A model generated the notes under the pieces. That model did not search any database and was not told the DNA's origin. It worked only from the letters and a program-made list of their open reading frames with translations. The translations under genes were made by a program, and so were the position numbers. Shown piece after piece: positions 12,027 to 24,095 of a stretch of 64,000 nucleotides of DNA. This stretch comes from Poronia punctata (Eukaryota > Ascomycota > Sordariomycetes > Xylariales > Xylariaceae). Position 1 is the first letter of the stretch; each line of letters starts with the position of its first letter. The stretch covers positions 1 through 64,000 of the forward strand of contig MU401639.1 in NCBI GenBank assembly GCA_022579005.1, written 5' to 3'.

Positions 12027-14287
12027 TCACTGTAAACTCATCTCACTCCACTGCTTCAGCAGGAACCCCAGCTCACCGTCATCCCACTTACCCGCCAGAT
12101 CTGGCTCGAAATTAGGCACATGCGCCACGACCAGGCTCGTCGGCATTTCCTCAAGCTTCGTCTGTTCCTCGCCGAGATTATCGAAGTAAGGCCGGGCCGG
12201 ACCTGGGATTTCGAGATTCCTAGCCCAGAATGCGGCTTGCCAGCCCCTTAGTACGTACCTTGCAATGGGCAAACGAGATGCCAGGTTGTGCATCAGTCTG
12301 CAGATGCGCGGAATCAGCTGCTGCGCGCGCTCATCGGGGAGCAGTGGCATTAGGGCGGTCCCGGAATTCAAGGGTCCGATGAAGGCCATCGACGAGTACT
12401 CCTCCGATGGCCACGTCCCGAAGTATCGCTCCATCAGCTCCGTATCGATCTCGCAGTGCTTCAGAATCGTCGCCTTCACGGTTGTGCCCTCGTTCCCGTC
12501 GAGCACAATATCCGGATGGAGCGATTGGAAAATCGCGTACGCGACGGTGCTCATAATTATCCTGCCCCGGAGATTAACACTGATCAGCACTTGGAACATC
12601 CATCAATATCAAGTTGCAGGAAAGATACTCAAGCTTACCCAAGAAAACAGGTCTGAGGGGTGAAGTTGCGATCATGGCGAAGGGCCCAAGGTAACGAGTC
12701 GCTTATCGAGTTCAGCCTTGCATAGTATTCAATCCTCTTTCTGATACGCTGTTCTTCGTCTGGGCTACCGCTATGATGATCTCGTTGGCCACTGGTGTAT
12801 TCCATGACCTCGCTCATGAGAACAGCTGCTCGACAGAATGCATTGACAGCCCCCTCGACAAAAGGAGGTTGCGACGTCGACGTCGTGAAGCGCTGACCAA
12901 ATAGGTCGATATTGAAAGGCTGCTGGTGGTTGAATTCCGGGAAAAGACACGGCACCTTGGGGGGAGGGAGAACGCTAGTATTCCGAAAGTTGATGGCCGT
13001 GATACTAGCAATTACGCTTCTGTCAGCTGGGGAACGCAACCGGTATTGTAGACTCGAGCGCTCTCGGACAAAACGTGACGAAGGCGAGGGGGAAGCCGTT
13101 GCCGTCAAATGAATGTTACCTTTCCAAGCAAAAAAGACCCCAGACAGTCGTCGAGATTGCTCTCTTCTTGAGCACATCGTCTGGGTCCGTGTCGCTCAGG
13201 GACGAAAAGGTCTGGTGCAATCTGCTCCTATCGAGCGCGCCATACGAAGCAAACCGGTACATGCTCCCGTTTCTGTCCTCGCCCTTAAGGGACGAAACGG
13301 CAAACATGATCCACAACCCCTGGATGGTCGGTAGAGGGGCAGAGGCATAGTCGTATTGCTTATGGGCCTCGACGAAAAAGTGTTCCCGCAAGTCTTGGTT
13401 GGTTATACGCCGTGCGGCGTCCACCGTGTCTGAGAAGTACTAGGAAGCCGTGTGAGTATGACAAGGAGACGAGCGTAAGGAGACCCGACCTACACTTCTG
13501 TATGCGCATATCGCGTTGACCAAAAAGGGGGAACAGTAGACTGCACTTTTAGGGTCTGCCGCCCGAAGGTCTTTGAGGAATCCCTCGCGGTCGATGAAAG
13601 CATAAAGAAAAGGGTTATCCCACTTGAACCAGGACGAGATGAGCTCGGACACGATGCCGTCTCCGGCCACGCCCGTCCAGGCTCGAGCGGAAACTTTGAT
13701 AGGACTCCTCCGCAACGCGTCAAAGTCTAACTGCTGTAGCGCTGTAAACTCCTCGCCGTCTTGGGTCGCAGGGTGCGGTAGTAGCAGTTCCGCGTGCCTG
13801 ATTGCATTGGCCAGAGAGACCGGGTCGTCTACTGACCTTAATCTCTGAAATATGCTGTAGGCCTCGGACTCGGGTCGTGTAGCGAGATCGTGGAAGAGCT
13901 GGCGGAGTTGCTGGTTCTCGCGCTGAAGCTTGTCGGCGATCTCCTTTCTGGCCGCACTCCTGGAAAGGGCATCCTGCGGAAGTTCATAGGTACACTCTTG
14001 CGATTTGTTGCGACACCGGCGACATGCCGGTCTTTCACCATCACACTGAGAGAGAGAATGTATGGATGAGCCTCGAGTCCTGCCCACGCTGAGATGATGA
14101 CAAGGCTGCGGAGTGGGAAGCAAGCTCTTACCTTGGACTTGATCCGCCGACAGGGATCACAAGCGACGAGGACGGTACTGCGGATTTTACGTGTCTTGTT
14201 TGGCTGGAGGTTGGGATCGGGATCGGGGTCATCCCAGCCAAGCGGCCCGGGTTTCGGTTGTATGGGGACCAGTTGCCTACCCTTCAT
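12027..14287 (-). CDS. Zn2Cys6 (Gal4-type) fungal transcription factor
   Basis: Five exons (14287-14132, 14045-13494, 13439-13120, 13019-12639, 12579-12027) join in frame to 653 residues. The binuclear zinc cluster is complete: Cys 43, 46, 53, 60, 63 and 70 in the spacing C-x2-C-x6-C-x6-C-x2-C-x6-C. An 86-nt intron falls exactly between Lys52 and Cys53, a common position in this family. A leucine/glutamine-rich helix (KLQRENQQLRQLFHDLA) follows and may dimerise. The middle (KWDNPFLYAFIDREGFL, then GLWIMFAVSSL) fits the fungal-specific regulatory domain. It would bind CGG-type sites in the nucleus. Targets are unknown; the permease, methyltransferase and monooxygenase genes on the same strand are possibilities only. 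Confidence 0.9.
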
Positions 14288-15645
14288 GTCGTCCGAGGTA
14301 GTTTTCCGTCTTCACTCCAGAGAGTGACTAACCTCCGCTAGTTCTGCCCTGCCGCAAGTGTTCAATTCGCAGGCAGTGGGGAATTCATCAGGGTGTGTCT
14401 TTGTTCCAACTTGGAGTACGTACTACCTTATATTGTGATCGAGTGATCGATGTACAGTGGGGGGGGGGGGGGGGGGGACTGGAATCAAGGGACGGTATGG
14501 AGAGAGATAGGCCCTCTGGTTGATGCTTTCCGTGTGGTTGTACGATTAGGTGTGTAGTAAAGAAGGACTGACCAGGCAGGAGGCTAGGGGGGGCAGGAAG
14601 GAAGGAAGGGTCCAGCTTGTTCCCATCTGGCATCTGCCTCCGCGCCAATGACGTCCGGAAGGACAGTACCTACCTACCTAACCACCTAAGGAAAGCACCC
14701 CTTACTATCTCACGTGGCTACACTTACCTATGTTTGGAAGTTAGCCTGATGTCTTGGTGTCCTTTTCTGCTTTTACTGTACATTAGATATGTACCCGTTG
14801 GAGACTTGCCCATGGTGGTATCGCAGGAGTCCTTGGGCCGCCGAGATTCCGGAAATGTCTCATACCTACCGGAACCATCCAAGCGTAAGCGAGACGGTGT
14901 TATGCAGTAGACTAGTAGGACGAGACGAGAGGCCGCTTAGACGTCCCCTGGTTAAACGAGCAGAGAGTGAGGGTAGTGCGGTATGCAGAGGGTATGATAG
15001 ATCTACGGTACCTACAGGTGGTCTTTAGAATTTCCGTCGTCATCGTGGCGCCGTGGGTGGCCCTCTTGCTTCCGCTGGCCAACTAGGTGACGTCGAAAAC
15101 CAGATGTTTGTCCGTGGCCCGGACCACCTTCTCGCACCCATATGAGTTAATATCCGACGGGTCCTATTATTCCTGTATCTATCTAACCTAGATACATACA
15201 TCCTAGTCCAGAAAATCAGGGTTCCGGTGATGTCATCACACCAATCAGGATTTTAATCCTTAAACCCACAAGCTAAAAAGGGTGGGTTCCTGGTTTCCTT
15301 GTTAACGAGTAGGGAGAACATGTCGTATTCTTGCTCTCGACGTTGCACTTCTGGCGGCTTTTCGGAAACCTACTATGCAGGCAGATACCTACATACCTAC
15401 ACACCTACACGCACATTGTACCTAGTCTACGTGTACAACGTGAGGTTGGGATAATGTAAATAGTTGATCCAGATAGGTAGGTGCAGTATTACTATATATA
15501 CTTACATACCTAACACCTACATGTACGTATGTGTATGTACATTTTGTGATGTCGTATATGTAAGTACCTATCTACTTACACCTGGTTCCTGCCGCGTCTT
15601 TGTCCTATCACCGTCCGTCGCGTCTCATCGCGTTCCTATTGTAGC
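14288..15645. other. Intergenic, promoter of the Zn2Cys6 gene
   Basis: A G19 homopolymer lies about 170 bases upstream of the regulator start. TACCTACCTACCTA-type repeats occur near 14668 and a dense block of CTACATACCTACAC-like sequence at 15380-15580. No convincing open frame was found. Confidence 0.55.
14459..14477. repeat. G19 homopolymer (C19 on the minus strand)
   Basis: This is an uninterrupted run of 19 G upstream of the minus-strand transcription factor. It is C-rich on the sense strand of that gene, as are the intronic runs at 26038, 50547 and 57146. Confidence 0.9.
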
Positions 15646-17127
15646 CTAGCCCCCAAAACCGCCCTGTTCAGCCGAAAAGTTATAGTCGATAAATTCTTCC
15701 CATGAATCATCTCCCGTTGTGTTCTCCAGATCACGTGAGATTAAGCCCCCTTGGCCGTTTTCACCGTCGAACTCTCCTTCACGCAGTAGTAACACATTCT
15801 CAAATGGTACGTTCTCGTCCTCTCGCGGTGGTCCCGGCGCACTAGCTGCCCTTTCGATCTCGACATTACTCGTACCGCCTTCTTGGGCGGGGCAATTGTC
15901 TACCATGACAAATGACTTATCGGTGGTGTTTTGGGGGGAATTGATGATTGGGGATGGCTCGGTCGGATTCTGCTCCGAGGGGCGATTGTCTACAATGACG
16001 GGTGACTCGGTGAAATACGAGTATGTGGAGAAGTCCATACCAAAGGCAAGTGTGGGAGATGGCGCAGGAGGATAGGGCGCAAGGTTGGTGTGAGTGCCAA
16101 CGTTGCTGTCGATGCTGTCGATGCTGTCGATGCTGTCGATGCTGTCGATGTTGACGGCAGTATCGATGGCTTGTCCGCCGGTACCCGCATTACTGGGGTG
16201 GGCTGTGCAGTCACCATCAATATTGGTCTTGGCGCTGTCTGTCGCGTTAACTGTATTAGTAACGGCTTCGGCAAGGCCGTAATTGACATTTTGGTTGATA
16301 TGGTCGTCAGCCGTGGGGCTATCTTCACGATAAATGGGCGGCGAGCAACCTGCCGCAGTATGACTTGTTGGAAGATTGGTATAAAGGTTAGTGGGCTCAG
16401 CCCCAGCATGCACGGCACCGACGGTGGGGCTGTCTGCATGGGCATTGGGGAAATCCGGGACATAAGGTGCGGTTAGGATCCCCCCACCGTACAGATCGAT
16501 TCCTATGGGCGCCGACGAGGGGACCGGCACCCATACGCTACGTGGCGTACGTCGTTTCCGAGCGGTCCCACGGGCACCAAGGTTGCGTGATCTGCCCCGG
16601 CTCGGAATATGAGGCGGTGGACTCGCGGCGGTCTGCATAATCAGGTCTCTCCCAATGCCATGCGCTCTATCCTCCCCACAAGCGCGACATAATCTCGGGT
16701 CTCCGACATGCTCCATGACAATACCGGCCTTGTGACTATCGCGCCAGCCCGGCAGTACGTCGAAACGAGACCAGTTTCCTGGTGCTGCGGACATGCCAAC
16801 CCAGATGGTAGCGTCGATACGAATGTAACTCTGCTGATCCGGGGCACATGCCCAGTGAAAATCATCGCCGTTTTTGGTCTGCAAGACTTTCCTGATAGTT
16901 CTGATGACTTCGCTCTCAGTTGGATCACTGGGGATCTCCGGATCTTGATTTCCCAATATCCATTTATACAGGGGCGAATACTGCTCGGAGCTCCCTGGAA
17001 CGGTGGAATATCTGCTGAAGGCCCCTGTGGCGGTGATGGCTATGTTCACTTCAGGGTCGGGGCCTACACCCTGCACTGGTCTGGCTAGGAGCGGCCCCGA
17101 CGGCGCTTGAGGTTGCGATTCTGCCAT
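15646..17127 (-). CDS. Hypothetical, largely disordered protein
   Basis: This single-exon frame of 493 residues starts at the ATG at 17127 (MAESQPQAPSGPLL). I do not recognise the family. The only part that looks folded is about residues 30-165: YSPLYKWILGNQDPEIP, SEVIRTIRKVLQ and a cysteine pair in RLCRACGEDRAHG. A basic patch (ARKRRTPR) could be a nuclear localisation signal. The rest is rich in Pro, Ser, Thr, Asn and Asp, with a DSI tripeptide repeat near residue 330 and an acidic C-terminus (WEEFIDYNF). The acidic, aromatic tail would suit an activation segment, but that is inference. The long open frame supports coding. Confidence 0.7.
   Translation of the reverse strand: MAESQPQAPSGPLLARPVQGVGPDPEVNIAITATGAFSRYSTVPGSSEQYSPLYKWILGNQDPEIPSDPTESEVIRTIRKVLQTKNGDDFHWACAPDQQSYIRIDATIWVGMSAAPGNWSRFDVLPGWRDSHKAGIVMEHVGDPRLCRACGEDRAHGIGRDLIMQTAASPPPHIPSRGRSRNLGARGTARKRRTPRSVWVPVPSSAPIGIDLYGGGILTAPYVPDFPNAHADSPTVGAVHAGAEPTNLYTNLPTSHTAAGCSPPIYREDSPTADDHINQNVNYGLAEAVTNTVNATDSAKTNIDGDCTAHPSNAGTGGQAIDTAVNIDSIDSIDSIDSIDSNVGTHTNLAPYPPAPSPTLAFGMDFSTYSYFTESPVIVDNRPSEQNPTEPSPIINSPQNTTDKSFVMVDNCPAQEGGTSNVEIERAASAPGPPREDENVPFENVLLLREGEFDGENGQGGLISRDLENTTGDDSWEEFIDYNFSAEQGGFGG
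16105..16152 (-). repeat. 9-bp coding minisatellite encoding Asp-Ser-Ile repeats
   Basis: About five tandem copies of GTCGATGCT (plus strand) encode repeated Asp-Ser-Ile within the disordered protein. The unit is a multiple of three, so copy-number change keeps the frame. Confidence 0.9.
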
Positions 17128-17846
17128 GATCAAAGCCTAAGAGTGTAAGAAGGTGGTAGATGAAGCATACAGTCGATATGGTAAGCCAGGTGGATCGAGA
17201 TCCTGTCAACACAGACATGATTCATTTAATACTCAAGCACGCCTCAAGAGAACCCTTCATCCCACTCCCACAGGATTGAGACTGTGTGCCTAGGCACGCT
17301 GCTTCTTTGTGCACTATGGCCATAGTCGCAGTTGGTTTTACACCAAGATACTCTACATACCACATACATTCCTAGTGACTGACGATATCACCGAATTCAG
17401 ACACGGCGGGTTGCGAAGTCGTGGTTTTACGCAGGGGACGATGCTCCAACGAGAGGGTGCACTCATACTTAAGATCTAGTATCTCTTTGTGTACATGGTG
17501 CGTGGGTATTTAGGTCTGGGAATCTGATCTTTGTTCGACGTTCGATGGACATTCGACCACCTATCCATGCTGGTCCTCAAGTAGTACCGACGAGCCACGT
17601 GACCATAGGAAAACATGCGTAACACACGATTCCTGTGAACAGCCTAAAACGTCATGGTAACGATACGAGACTATACTCAGCTCACAATGATATTCCAGGA
17701 CGCCATGCGCTCAACGCGCTGTTTTGGGCGCAAGTGAAAGCGAAACGCGCGGTCATTGCAAAAACATTCGGGCAGGAAAGCGACAGGCATTGGCTATGGG
17801 AAGAGCGACGTGAGCCCAAGACACCAGCCATCTGCGGCGGCACATT
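17128..17846. other. Intergenic, no gene seen
   Basis: This is the promoter side of the disordered-protein gene and the 3' side of the GH18-like gene. One 82-codon frame (17635-17883) overlaps the next gene antisense and was not accepted. Confidence 0.55.
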
Positions 17847-18895
17847 TCATGGGAAAATGCTCGTAAGAACCTCCCCATATTGAGCATACGAGAGCGCGTT
17901 CTTCTCAATGTCGAAATCATTCCAGTAACCGCCACCGGCAAGTCCTCCGCGGCTATTCCAGTTTTCAAACTTGGACTGCGCCTGTGCAGCGGTCGTTCCT
18001 TGCGATGGCTTTGAATCGTTCGTCACCCAGACAAGAGGGACGACCTTGAGCCCAAGTGTGCTGGCCCAGCTAGCAGGATTGTTCCCCGCGCCGCCGTCGT
18101 AACATTGTAGATACACTCGGTCCACCAGGTGGTCGGTCTCGGCGAGGCCGGCATTGGTCTGGCTGATAAGGGATACCCAGAAGCCGGAATTCGTGTATGG
18201 CGCGATGGAATACCTGAGTCCCAGGCCCCCTAGCATCTGGGCAAATTTCACCGTACTGACCACGTCGTATATGGACTCGTCGTCGTTATTCACAGCGTCC
18301 AGTCCCCATGCCTCCTTCAGCGCTGCAAAGTTGCGGGATAGCGGCGTGGAAGTTCCCGATCCCGGGTCTGACATCAGGTCTTTGACGTGCTGCGAGTTCA
18401 TTGAGATCTCAACCCGGTCTATGCCCGTGGTGTCCGTCTTGAACGACTGAACCTTTGCAGCGAGCTCGTCGCCCCCTACATACGTGCCATTAGACGCAAC
18501 AAGCACGTCACTGCTGCCGGGAGTATTTGAATAATACTGTCAGGGGGGCTTAGTTAGCAAGTATTCCATCAAACCTTTTTATATGTAGTAAGCTCCACAT
18601 GGCGCTCTCCATCCGTCGTAGTTGGGTCTGTGAAAAAGAGGCGTACGTGGGACCCCCTTTAAAAAAAAAAAAAAAAAAAAAAAAGAATTACGGAAAACAA
18701 CTATACCATAATATCTCCGTCTTCTAAAATACCGACTCCAAAAATCAGGACCGTATTGAAACCAGAGGTCTTCACGGCCTCGGTATCAGATTTCATCACA
18801 TCTTTGAATAGATATATGCTTCTAATAGATTCGCCGAGGACGAACTGGAACAGCAGCTCAAAGAGCAAGATACTGGCGAACAGAAAGCGTCTCAT
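17847..18895 (-). CDS. Secreted glycoside-hydrolase-fold (GH18-like) protein
   Basis: Two exons, 18895-18707 and 18536-17847, join in phase 0 across a 170-nt intron to give 292 residues. The start MRRFLFASILLFELLFQFVLG is a signal peptide. The body matches a widespread fungal secreted family often placed in the glycoside hydrolase superfamily: YYSNTPGSSDV, SNGTYVGG, WGLDAVNNDDES, RVYLQCYDGGAGNNP, KVVPLVWVTNDSKPSQGTT and a terminal GYWNDFDIEK. The canonical GH18 catalytic signature DxxDxDxE is not visible, so chitinase activity should not be assumed. The intron carries an A-run (T-run on the sense strand) near 18661-18684. Confidence 0.82.
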
Positions 18896-19494
18896 GTTTT
18901 TTTGAGTTTGTTTGTTGGTATTTCACACGCAAGTTGGCTTGATCGACAACTATGTAGGTTAAGTATAAATGTTCAGAATATACCAATGATGCAGGCCCGC
19001 TGCAAGGATATTTCCCGGGTAATAATAACCTACCATACCTACCCTACAACTTCAAGTTCTATCACCACGAAAAAGTTGGGCGGTTACATATTAACGACCT
19101 AGAACGGATTGGATGTGGAAACTGGCCTGGTTTAGCCGAAAATATATATTGGTGGAAAGGCTGGAAAGCGTGTACGGTACTCGTAGAGCACTAGCAATAC
19201 TACCTTCTCATTCTATTTTGCCGAATATAAGGCTAGGTTATTATGTTGGATGGACGGATGGAAGTTCAATTACCGGCCCCGCCGCGTGTACGGGTAGGTA
19301 CCTACTCTTGACGTTGACGGGTAAATCGTAGCAATTTAGAGAAGAGATTGACGACTAAAATAAACCAGTCGGCTGCGATAGAAAGCTCGAGAGAAATCAT
19401 CTTTGAAAATTTTGTTTTAGGGGTATATAATCCATTCCATATTACACAATTCGTATATACATCAGTTAAATATACAAGAAAAGCTGGACAACAA
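18896..19494. other. Intergenic, no gene seen
   Basis: Spacer between two minus-strand genes. It holds the promoter of the GH18-like gene and the terminator side of the permease gene. No distinct signal was recognised. Confidence 0.5.
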
Positions 19495-21278
19495 CTAGAA
19501 GCTCTCCCATAGCTTACGCCACCATGGTCGTTCCTCGATATGGACCACGACCAACTTATCCTCGTCCAAGTCGCGCCGACGACCCGACTGGAGATCGATA
19601 TCCTCCAGATTCCAGTAACGCGTCTTGTTCCACAACTTGAATACCACGTAAATGATGCCAAAGAGAGGCAGCAGGATGTAAGCGTCTACGAAGTTCCCCG
19701 CGTTGAAAGGCGCCAACGTGGTCCAGCCTTGGACAAAGGCGAGGAAAATGTTGGCCCCGAGGCCAAAGTATGCGTTCCAGGGATACCAGAGCGACTTGAA
19801 GGGGAGATCATCGACGCTGTAGCCTTGTACGGCCCAGGCCTGTCGGAAGCGGATATGGATGAAAGAGATGGATCCCCAGACGAGAAAGGTAGATACGCCA
19901 GAGAGGTTCACGATGTACGAGTAGGCGTTTGAAGCACCGGCGGAGATGTTGAGCAGCGACAAGGCACCGAACGCATTAGAGAAAACGATGGCGGGGATCG
20001 GTACACCCCGTCGGTCTGTCCATCCGAGGAACCTGGGCGCTTTGCCATCCTGAGCCATGAAGAGGAGGGTTCTCGACGCGATGTATATCGAACTGTTGAT
20101 GGCAGAGATACATGTGACGAGGATGAATGCGTTGATGAGGTGGACACCATTCTCAAACCCGGCATTTTGGATGGCGATAGTCATCGGGCTTTTCAGCGCA
20201 CGACTGGAGCCGTTGATGAGACCGTCGGCGTCGGCTGGGCAGGTGAGCCCGAAGAAAAAGGCGGCCCCGAGGTAGACGAAGATGATGCGCCAGAAGACCT
20301 GTCGAATGGCCAACGGCACAGCAGTGCCGGGGTTTTTCGTTTCGGTCGCGGCCACGGCGACGGATTCTACTCCGGCGTAAAAAGTGCTGCAGAATACAAA
20401 GACTTTGGCGACACCAGCGAAGCCGTCTACAAAGGCTCCCGGGTCGCGCCAATACCGGAATCCGATGGCGTCGGCGCCGATAACTCCACCAGACGCGTAG
20501 CTGTCGCGGAAATGCCGGTTAGCAGACGCCGAGAGGGGGCGGTGCAAACAACACAGGTAAAACTCACACTATAGCAAAAATGTAGTATGCGACCAGGCCA
20601 CAAAGTTTCAAAAGCGCAAGCCAGAACTCGGCCTCACCAAAAGTCTCCACACCTAGAAGTTGGAAGCCTAGGAAAGCAATCTAGTTCAGGGGGAACAAAG
20701 GGGTTCGGCAGTCAGTACAAGTCCAGCGGGAAACACGACCGAGGAAACTCACCCAGAGAAGCAGGAAGTAGCCCCAAACGGGCACCTTGTCGCTCCAAAA
20801 CACTAGAATGCTTGTCACGGCATTATATTCGTTGGCGAGCACAGCAAACCAGATGATGAAGTAATTCCAGCCCACGGATACGGCAAAGGCCGGGTCGACC
20901 ATACGATCGGCAAGCTTGGTGAAGGCGCCACCTGACGGGTACAGAGTCGTAAGCTCTCCCAGACTCTGCATAATACTAACTCAACGTCAGCAAAGAGGAG
21001 CTTGGACTGTCCAGGGCTTTGTCTCACCTGAAGGCGACGATGCCGATGACACCAAAGCCGATGATAAGAGATGCCGGCCCGCCATTGGACAATGCGCCAC
21101 CGCTGCCGACTAACAATCCCGGGCCGATGATGCCCGCCAAAGCCATCATGCTCAGATGTCTCGTTTTCAGCCCTCGTTTGACTCCAGACTCGGGATCGAT
21201 TTTCCGGAAGTCTGATATATCGGTGTCCCCATCCACCGATCCCATCGCCACCGCGGCGTTCTTCGGCCTATCAGCCAT
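19495..21278 (-). CDS. Amino-acid permease (yeast amino-acid transporter type, APC superfamily)
   Basis: This is a plasma-membrane proton-coupled amino-acid importer. Four exons (21278-21028, 20975-20753, 20680-20568, 20500-19495) give 530 residues. The first in-frame ATG is at 21278; an upstream TTG is not a plausible start. The soluble N-terminus ends in GLKTRHLSMMALAGIIGPGL, the conserved entry to membrane segment 1, followed by SLGELTTLYPSGGAF. Further family marks are VESVAVAATETKNPGTAVP and the loop IASRTLLFMAQDGKAPR. About twelve hydrophobic segments are present, and the tail is hydrophilic and acidic/basic (NLEDIDLQSGRRRDLDEDK). The introns are 50, 70 and 67-odd nt, one with branch site TGCTAAC. 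Substrate specificity cannot be read from the sequence. Confidence 0.92.
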
Positions 21279-23044
21279 TGTCAATCACAAAGACTGGAAG
21301 AGCCTAATCTAGGTGTCTGAAAAAAGGAAGTTCAGAACAGGAGAGGAAAGAGAGAGAAAAGCAGGCAGTCGCGTGACAAGCTAGCCCTTTTCTTTCTTTT
21401 TTGAAAATGTCGTGGCAACTAGACGTAGCTGATCAAATAAACGACACCTCGGCTCGAGAGAGCTTCATCCAGCCTCTTGAGGTGCGGCCATGACCCAGCT
21501 GATAAAGTAGTGTGAAGGCTGAGAATCCTCACATACAGTAAAAACTACTACTTGGGTTAGCGCAACTATTTCGGCATGGATATCGCAAGTGACGATTGCG
21601 TGATCGACGCTGGAATGATGAAACAAGCCAAGGGTATGCGAAAAGCCCATGATATTCCTTTAAAGCGAATACTATTGAATGGCAGGTCCTGAACCTTAGT
21701 CATGCGCATATGCTACGTATCGCTCTAAGGACCCTAGTTTAACCTTGAGCCAAGTTCCAATATACGAGTACGGCAGATTATTTATACTCAGTACATATGG
21801 TAGATTATATGCTCCTTCACCCGTTGCGACTTTGGAGGATAGATTGGTATTTGAAACGCAATACCACAAGGAGGTCTCGCATTCGATAGAATGGAGATAA
21901 TTGACAAAAGGAGGAGTATAGCTAATAGGTAATCATATCGAAGATTCATGGGTGTAATATTTAGGTAGATGAAAACCAAGGATTTTAGACGAACCATCGA
22001 TCTTGGAAGTTTTACGCGTATATGCCTACATGTACTTCGCACGTGTACACCTCTCAGAGCTGGCTCAAACGCCACAAAACAGGGTGACCGATATCTAAAG
22101 CTATGGTGGCTAAACCAAAAGCGCCTCCCAAGTCTGGTGGCGGCAACCATTGGATATAAAAGCATAGCTCCTCATAGTGATAGAACAACACGCCATCAAA
22201 ATGGATTCTACACGTATCCGTAGGCGGTCGTGACTGCAGTCCTTGCTTGCCAGCTGCTTTCCGATCATAAGGCAACCACACCCCGCAGTCCAAAGACCCT
22301 TTGCGCTTGTCAAAACTCGAGCACCGTTGGAGCCAGCTATTGTACCCACTGGACCCTAGATTATATCATACTCCACATTTGATTTTACCAATATGTGTCT
22401 ATGATAAAAATTTGTTCAACTGGCTTGAGAATCTTTTCATCAATAGGAGTAAGGCTTCACGGGATTTCCCGCAAATAACAACAGGTTCTTGGATGATCTA
22501 GATTGGTCCTTTATCTTCAGTTATTTTGCCAAGTTGAATAGATGACTGGACAGTCTACAGAGCACGGACGGAGCGACGCGCTAAAGGAAGGGGTGGACAA
22601 TGTGGACAACCTACGACCCCTAAAATAGTTGCAATAAGGGGCAGCCAGGCCTTGTCCACCCACACATCGCCATATTTTCTCTACCCGTAGAAGGGGGCAT
22701 GTGGATGTCGCCGGATGACAGAAGACTGTTGCGCGTCCAAAAATATCCTTGAATCTGTCCTTCAACCTGCCACTGACTCGCAGATGGACCTAGTTGAAAA
22801 GCCATAACGGGTCGTTGGTCAGCTAGAACGTAGGCTACTACTAGCTATACCCAGCGCAACCAAACAAACGCAGCAGCCCGGGCCTTGGAAGCTTGTGTTG
22901 TGATAATGAGGATATTTGGGTAACCATAGAGTTGAGATCGACAATGGCGGTGTTTCCCCCCGCTGTTTCTTTGAAAAATCTCTGCATATGTCGCCCCGAC
23001 CTGTCAAACGCTAGACAGGCTCTTCTCCGACATCGATCTTGGAC
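21279..23044. other. Intergenic, no gene accepted
   Basis: A gene-free stretch of nearly 1.8 kb upstream of the permease. Several frames of 60-125 codons exist (such as 21788-22165 minus) but overlap in competing frames and show no family resemblance. A TATAAAAG motif near 22150 has no gene attached. Confidence 0.5.
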
Positions 23045-24095
23045 TCAGAACTCGAGCAGCAAGAATTGGCCATTCTTGCGAAAACCGGGCATGAGACTGA
23101 CCAAGGGCGTCCAGCCTCCAAAAAGCGGGACGCCATTCTTCCCGAATGGTCCTGTCTGCATAAAATCGTGGAGGTACACAATGTCTCGCAGTTTGAGCCT
23201 CGGATCTAATGCCATAATCACTTTAGGGTCGTCCATGCCCCATCGGATGACGGCCTTGCTCTGGCGGAAGGCTTCGAGAAAGGAGGTGAATGCCACGGTG
23301 ACAGATCCAATGGTATCGAATGCCAGATATCCCTGGTGGAAGTGGCCTAGGAGTTTTCGGAACAGCGCGAACCCCTTCTCGGGCGCCAGATACATGGTCA
23401 ACCCTTCCATGATGATCATGGTCGGGCGATCGTCTGGTATGTTGTGCAGCCAGTCGTCTTCATTAACGACGTCGGCTGTCACGAGCCGATAGTCGCCGGG
23501 CGGTGTTTCTATGAGTCCTACAAGGCTCGAAATAACCATCTGATTAGCCTGGGTGGCCTAGCCGCGGTTTACCTAGATAGGGGCTAGGGGACTTACGCTC
23601 TCGCAAACTAACGACCTGGGGCCTATCGACATCAATCCACCGCACGGTAGATTTCCTGTTGATCCGCAGGTTCCGACTGTCCAGCCCGCATGCGAGATGA
23701 AGGACAGTGACAGGCTGGTCGTCATGCCGGTCCACAAAGTCTTGACACCACACATCGATCTGTCGGCCACGGCCGGCGATGTATTTGACATATCTGTCGT
23801 CCAGGGTGAATATGCTCCGAGTGAAGTCACAATCGACCTTGTTGATGACGTGTTGAGCGTATATGTCCCCAAGCAGCGGGTTCGGACTTGCGGCGTCGCG
23901 GACACGGAGATACAGTACCATCAACAACGTCTCCTCGACCGGGTTGAGCTGGATTTTGGCCGCCTGGCCGCTCCGTTTTACATCCTCGCGTAACGACATG
24001 TCTCGGTCTGGGACCGCACTAGAGACGGTTGACGAGGACGTGGGTATTGTTGGGGTGGACAGGCCATTTTGTACCGGTACCGATCCTTGAGCCAT
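23045..24095 (-). CDS. Class I SAM-dependent methyltransferase, LCM/TcmP-like
   Basis: Two exons, 24095-23597 and 23517-23045, join in phase 1 (donor GTAAGT, acceptor TTGTAG) to give 323 residues. The SAM-binding motif VLHLACGLDSRNLR, then VRWIDVDRPQVVSLRE, and PPGDYRLVTADV across the junction are hallmarks of the leucine carboxyl methyltransferase superfamily, which includes polyketide O-methyltransferases. MIIMEGLTMYLAPEKG is the conserved motif after the SAM fold. It lacks the length and context expected of the true PP2A methyltransferase, so a small-molecule O-methyltransferase is more likely. Substrate unknown. It lies between a permease and a membrane-anchored protein on the same strand. 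Confidence 0.88.

Noticed and set aside
17847..18895. Active chitinase
   Set aside because: The fold family is plausible, but the DxxDxDxE catalytic signature of GH18 is not visible in the translation.
21788..22223. Overlapping frames of 125 and 84 codons around 22 kb as a gene
   Set aside because: They lie on opposite strands over the same bases, and neither has protein-like composition or splice continuation.
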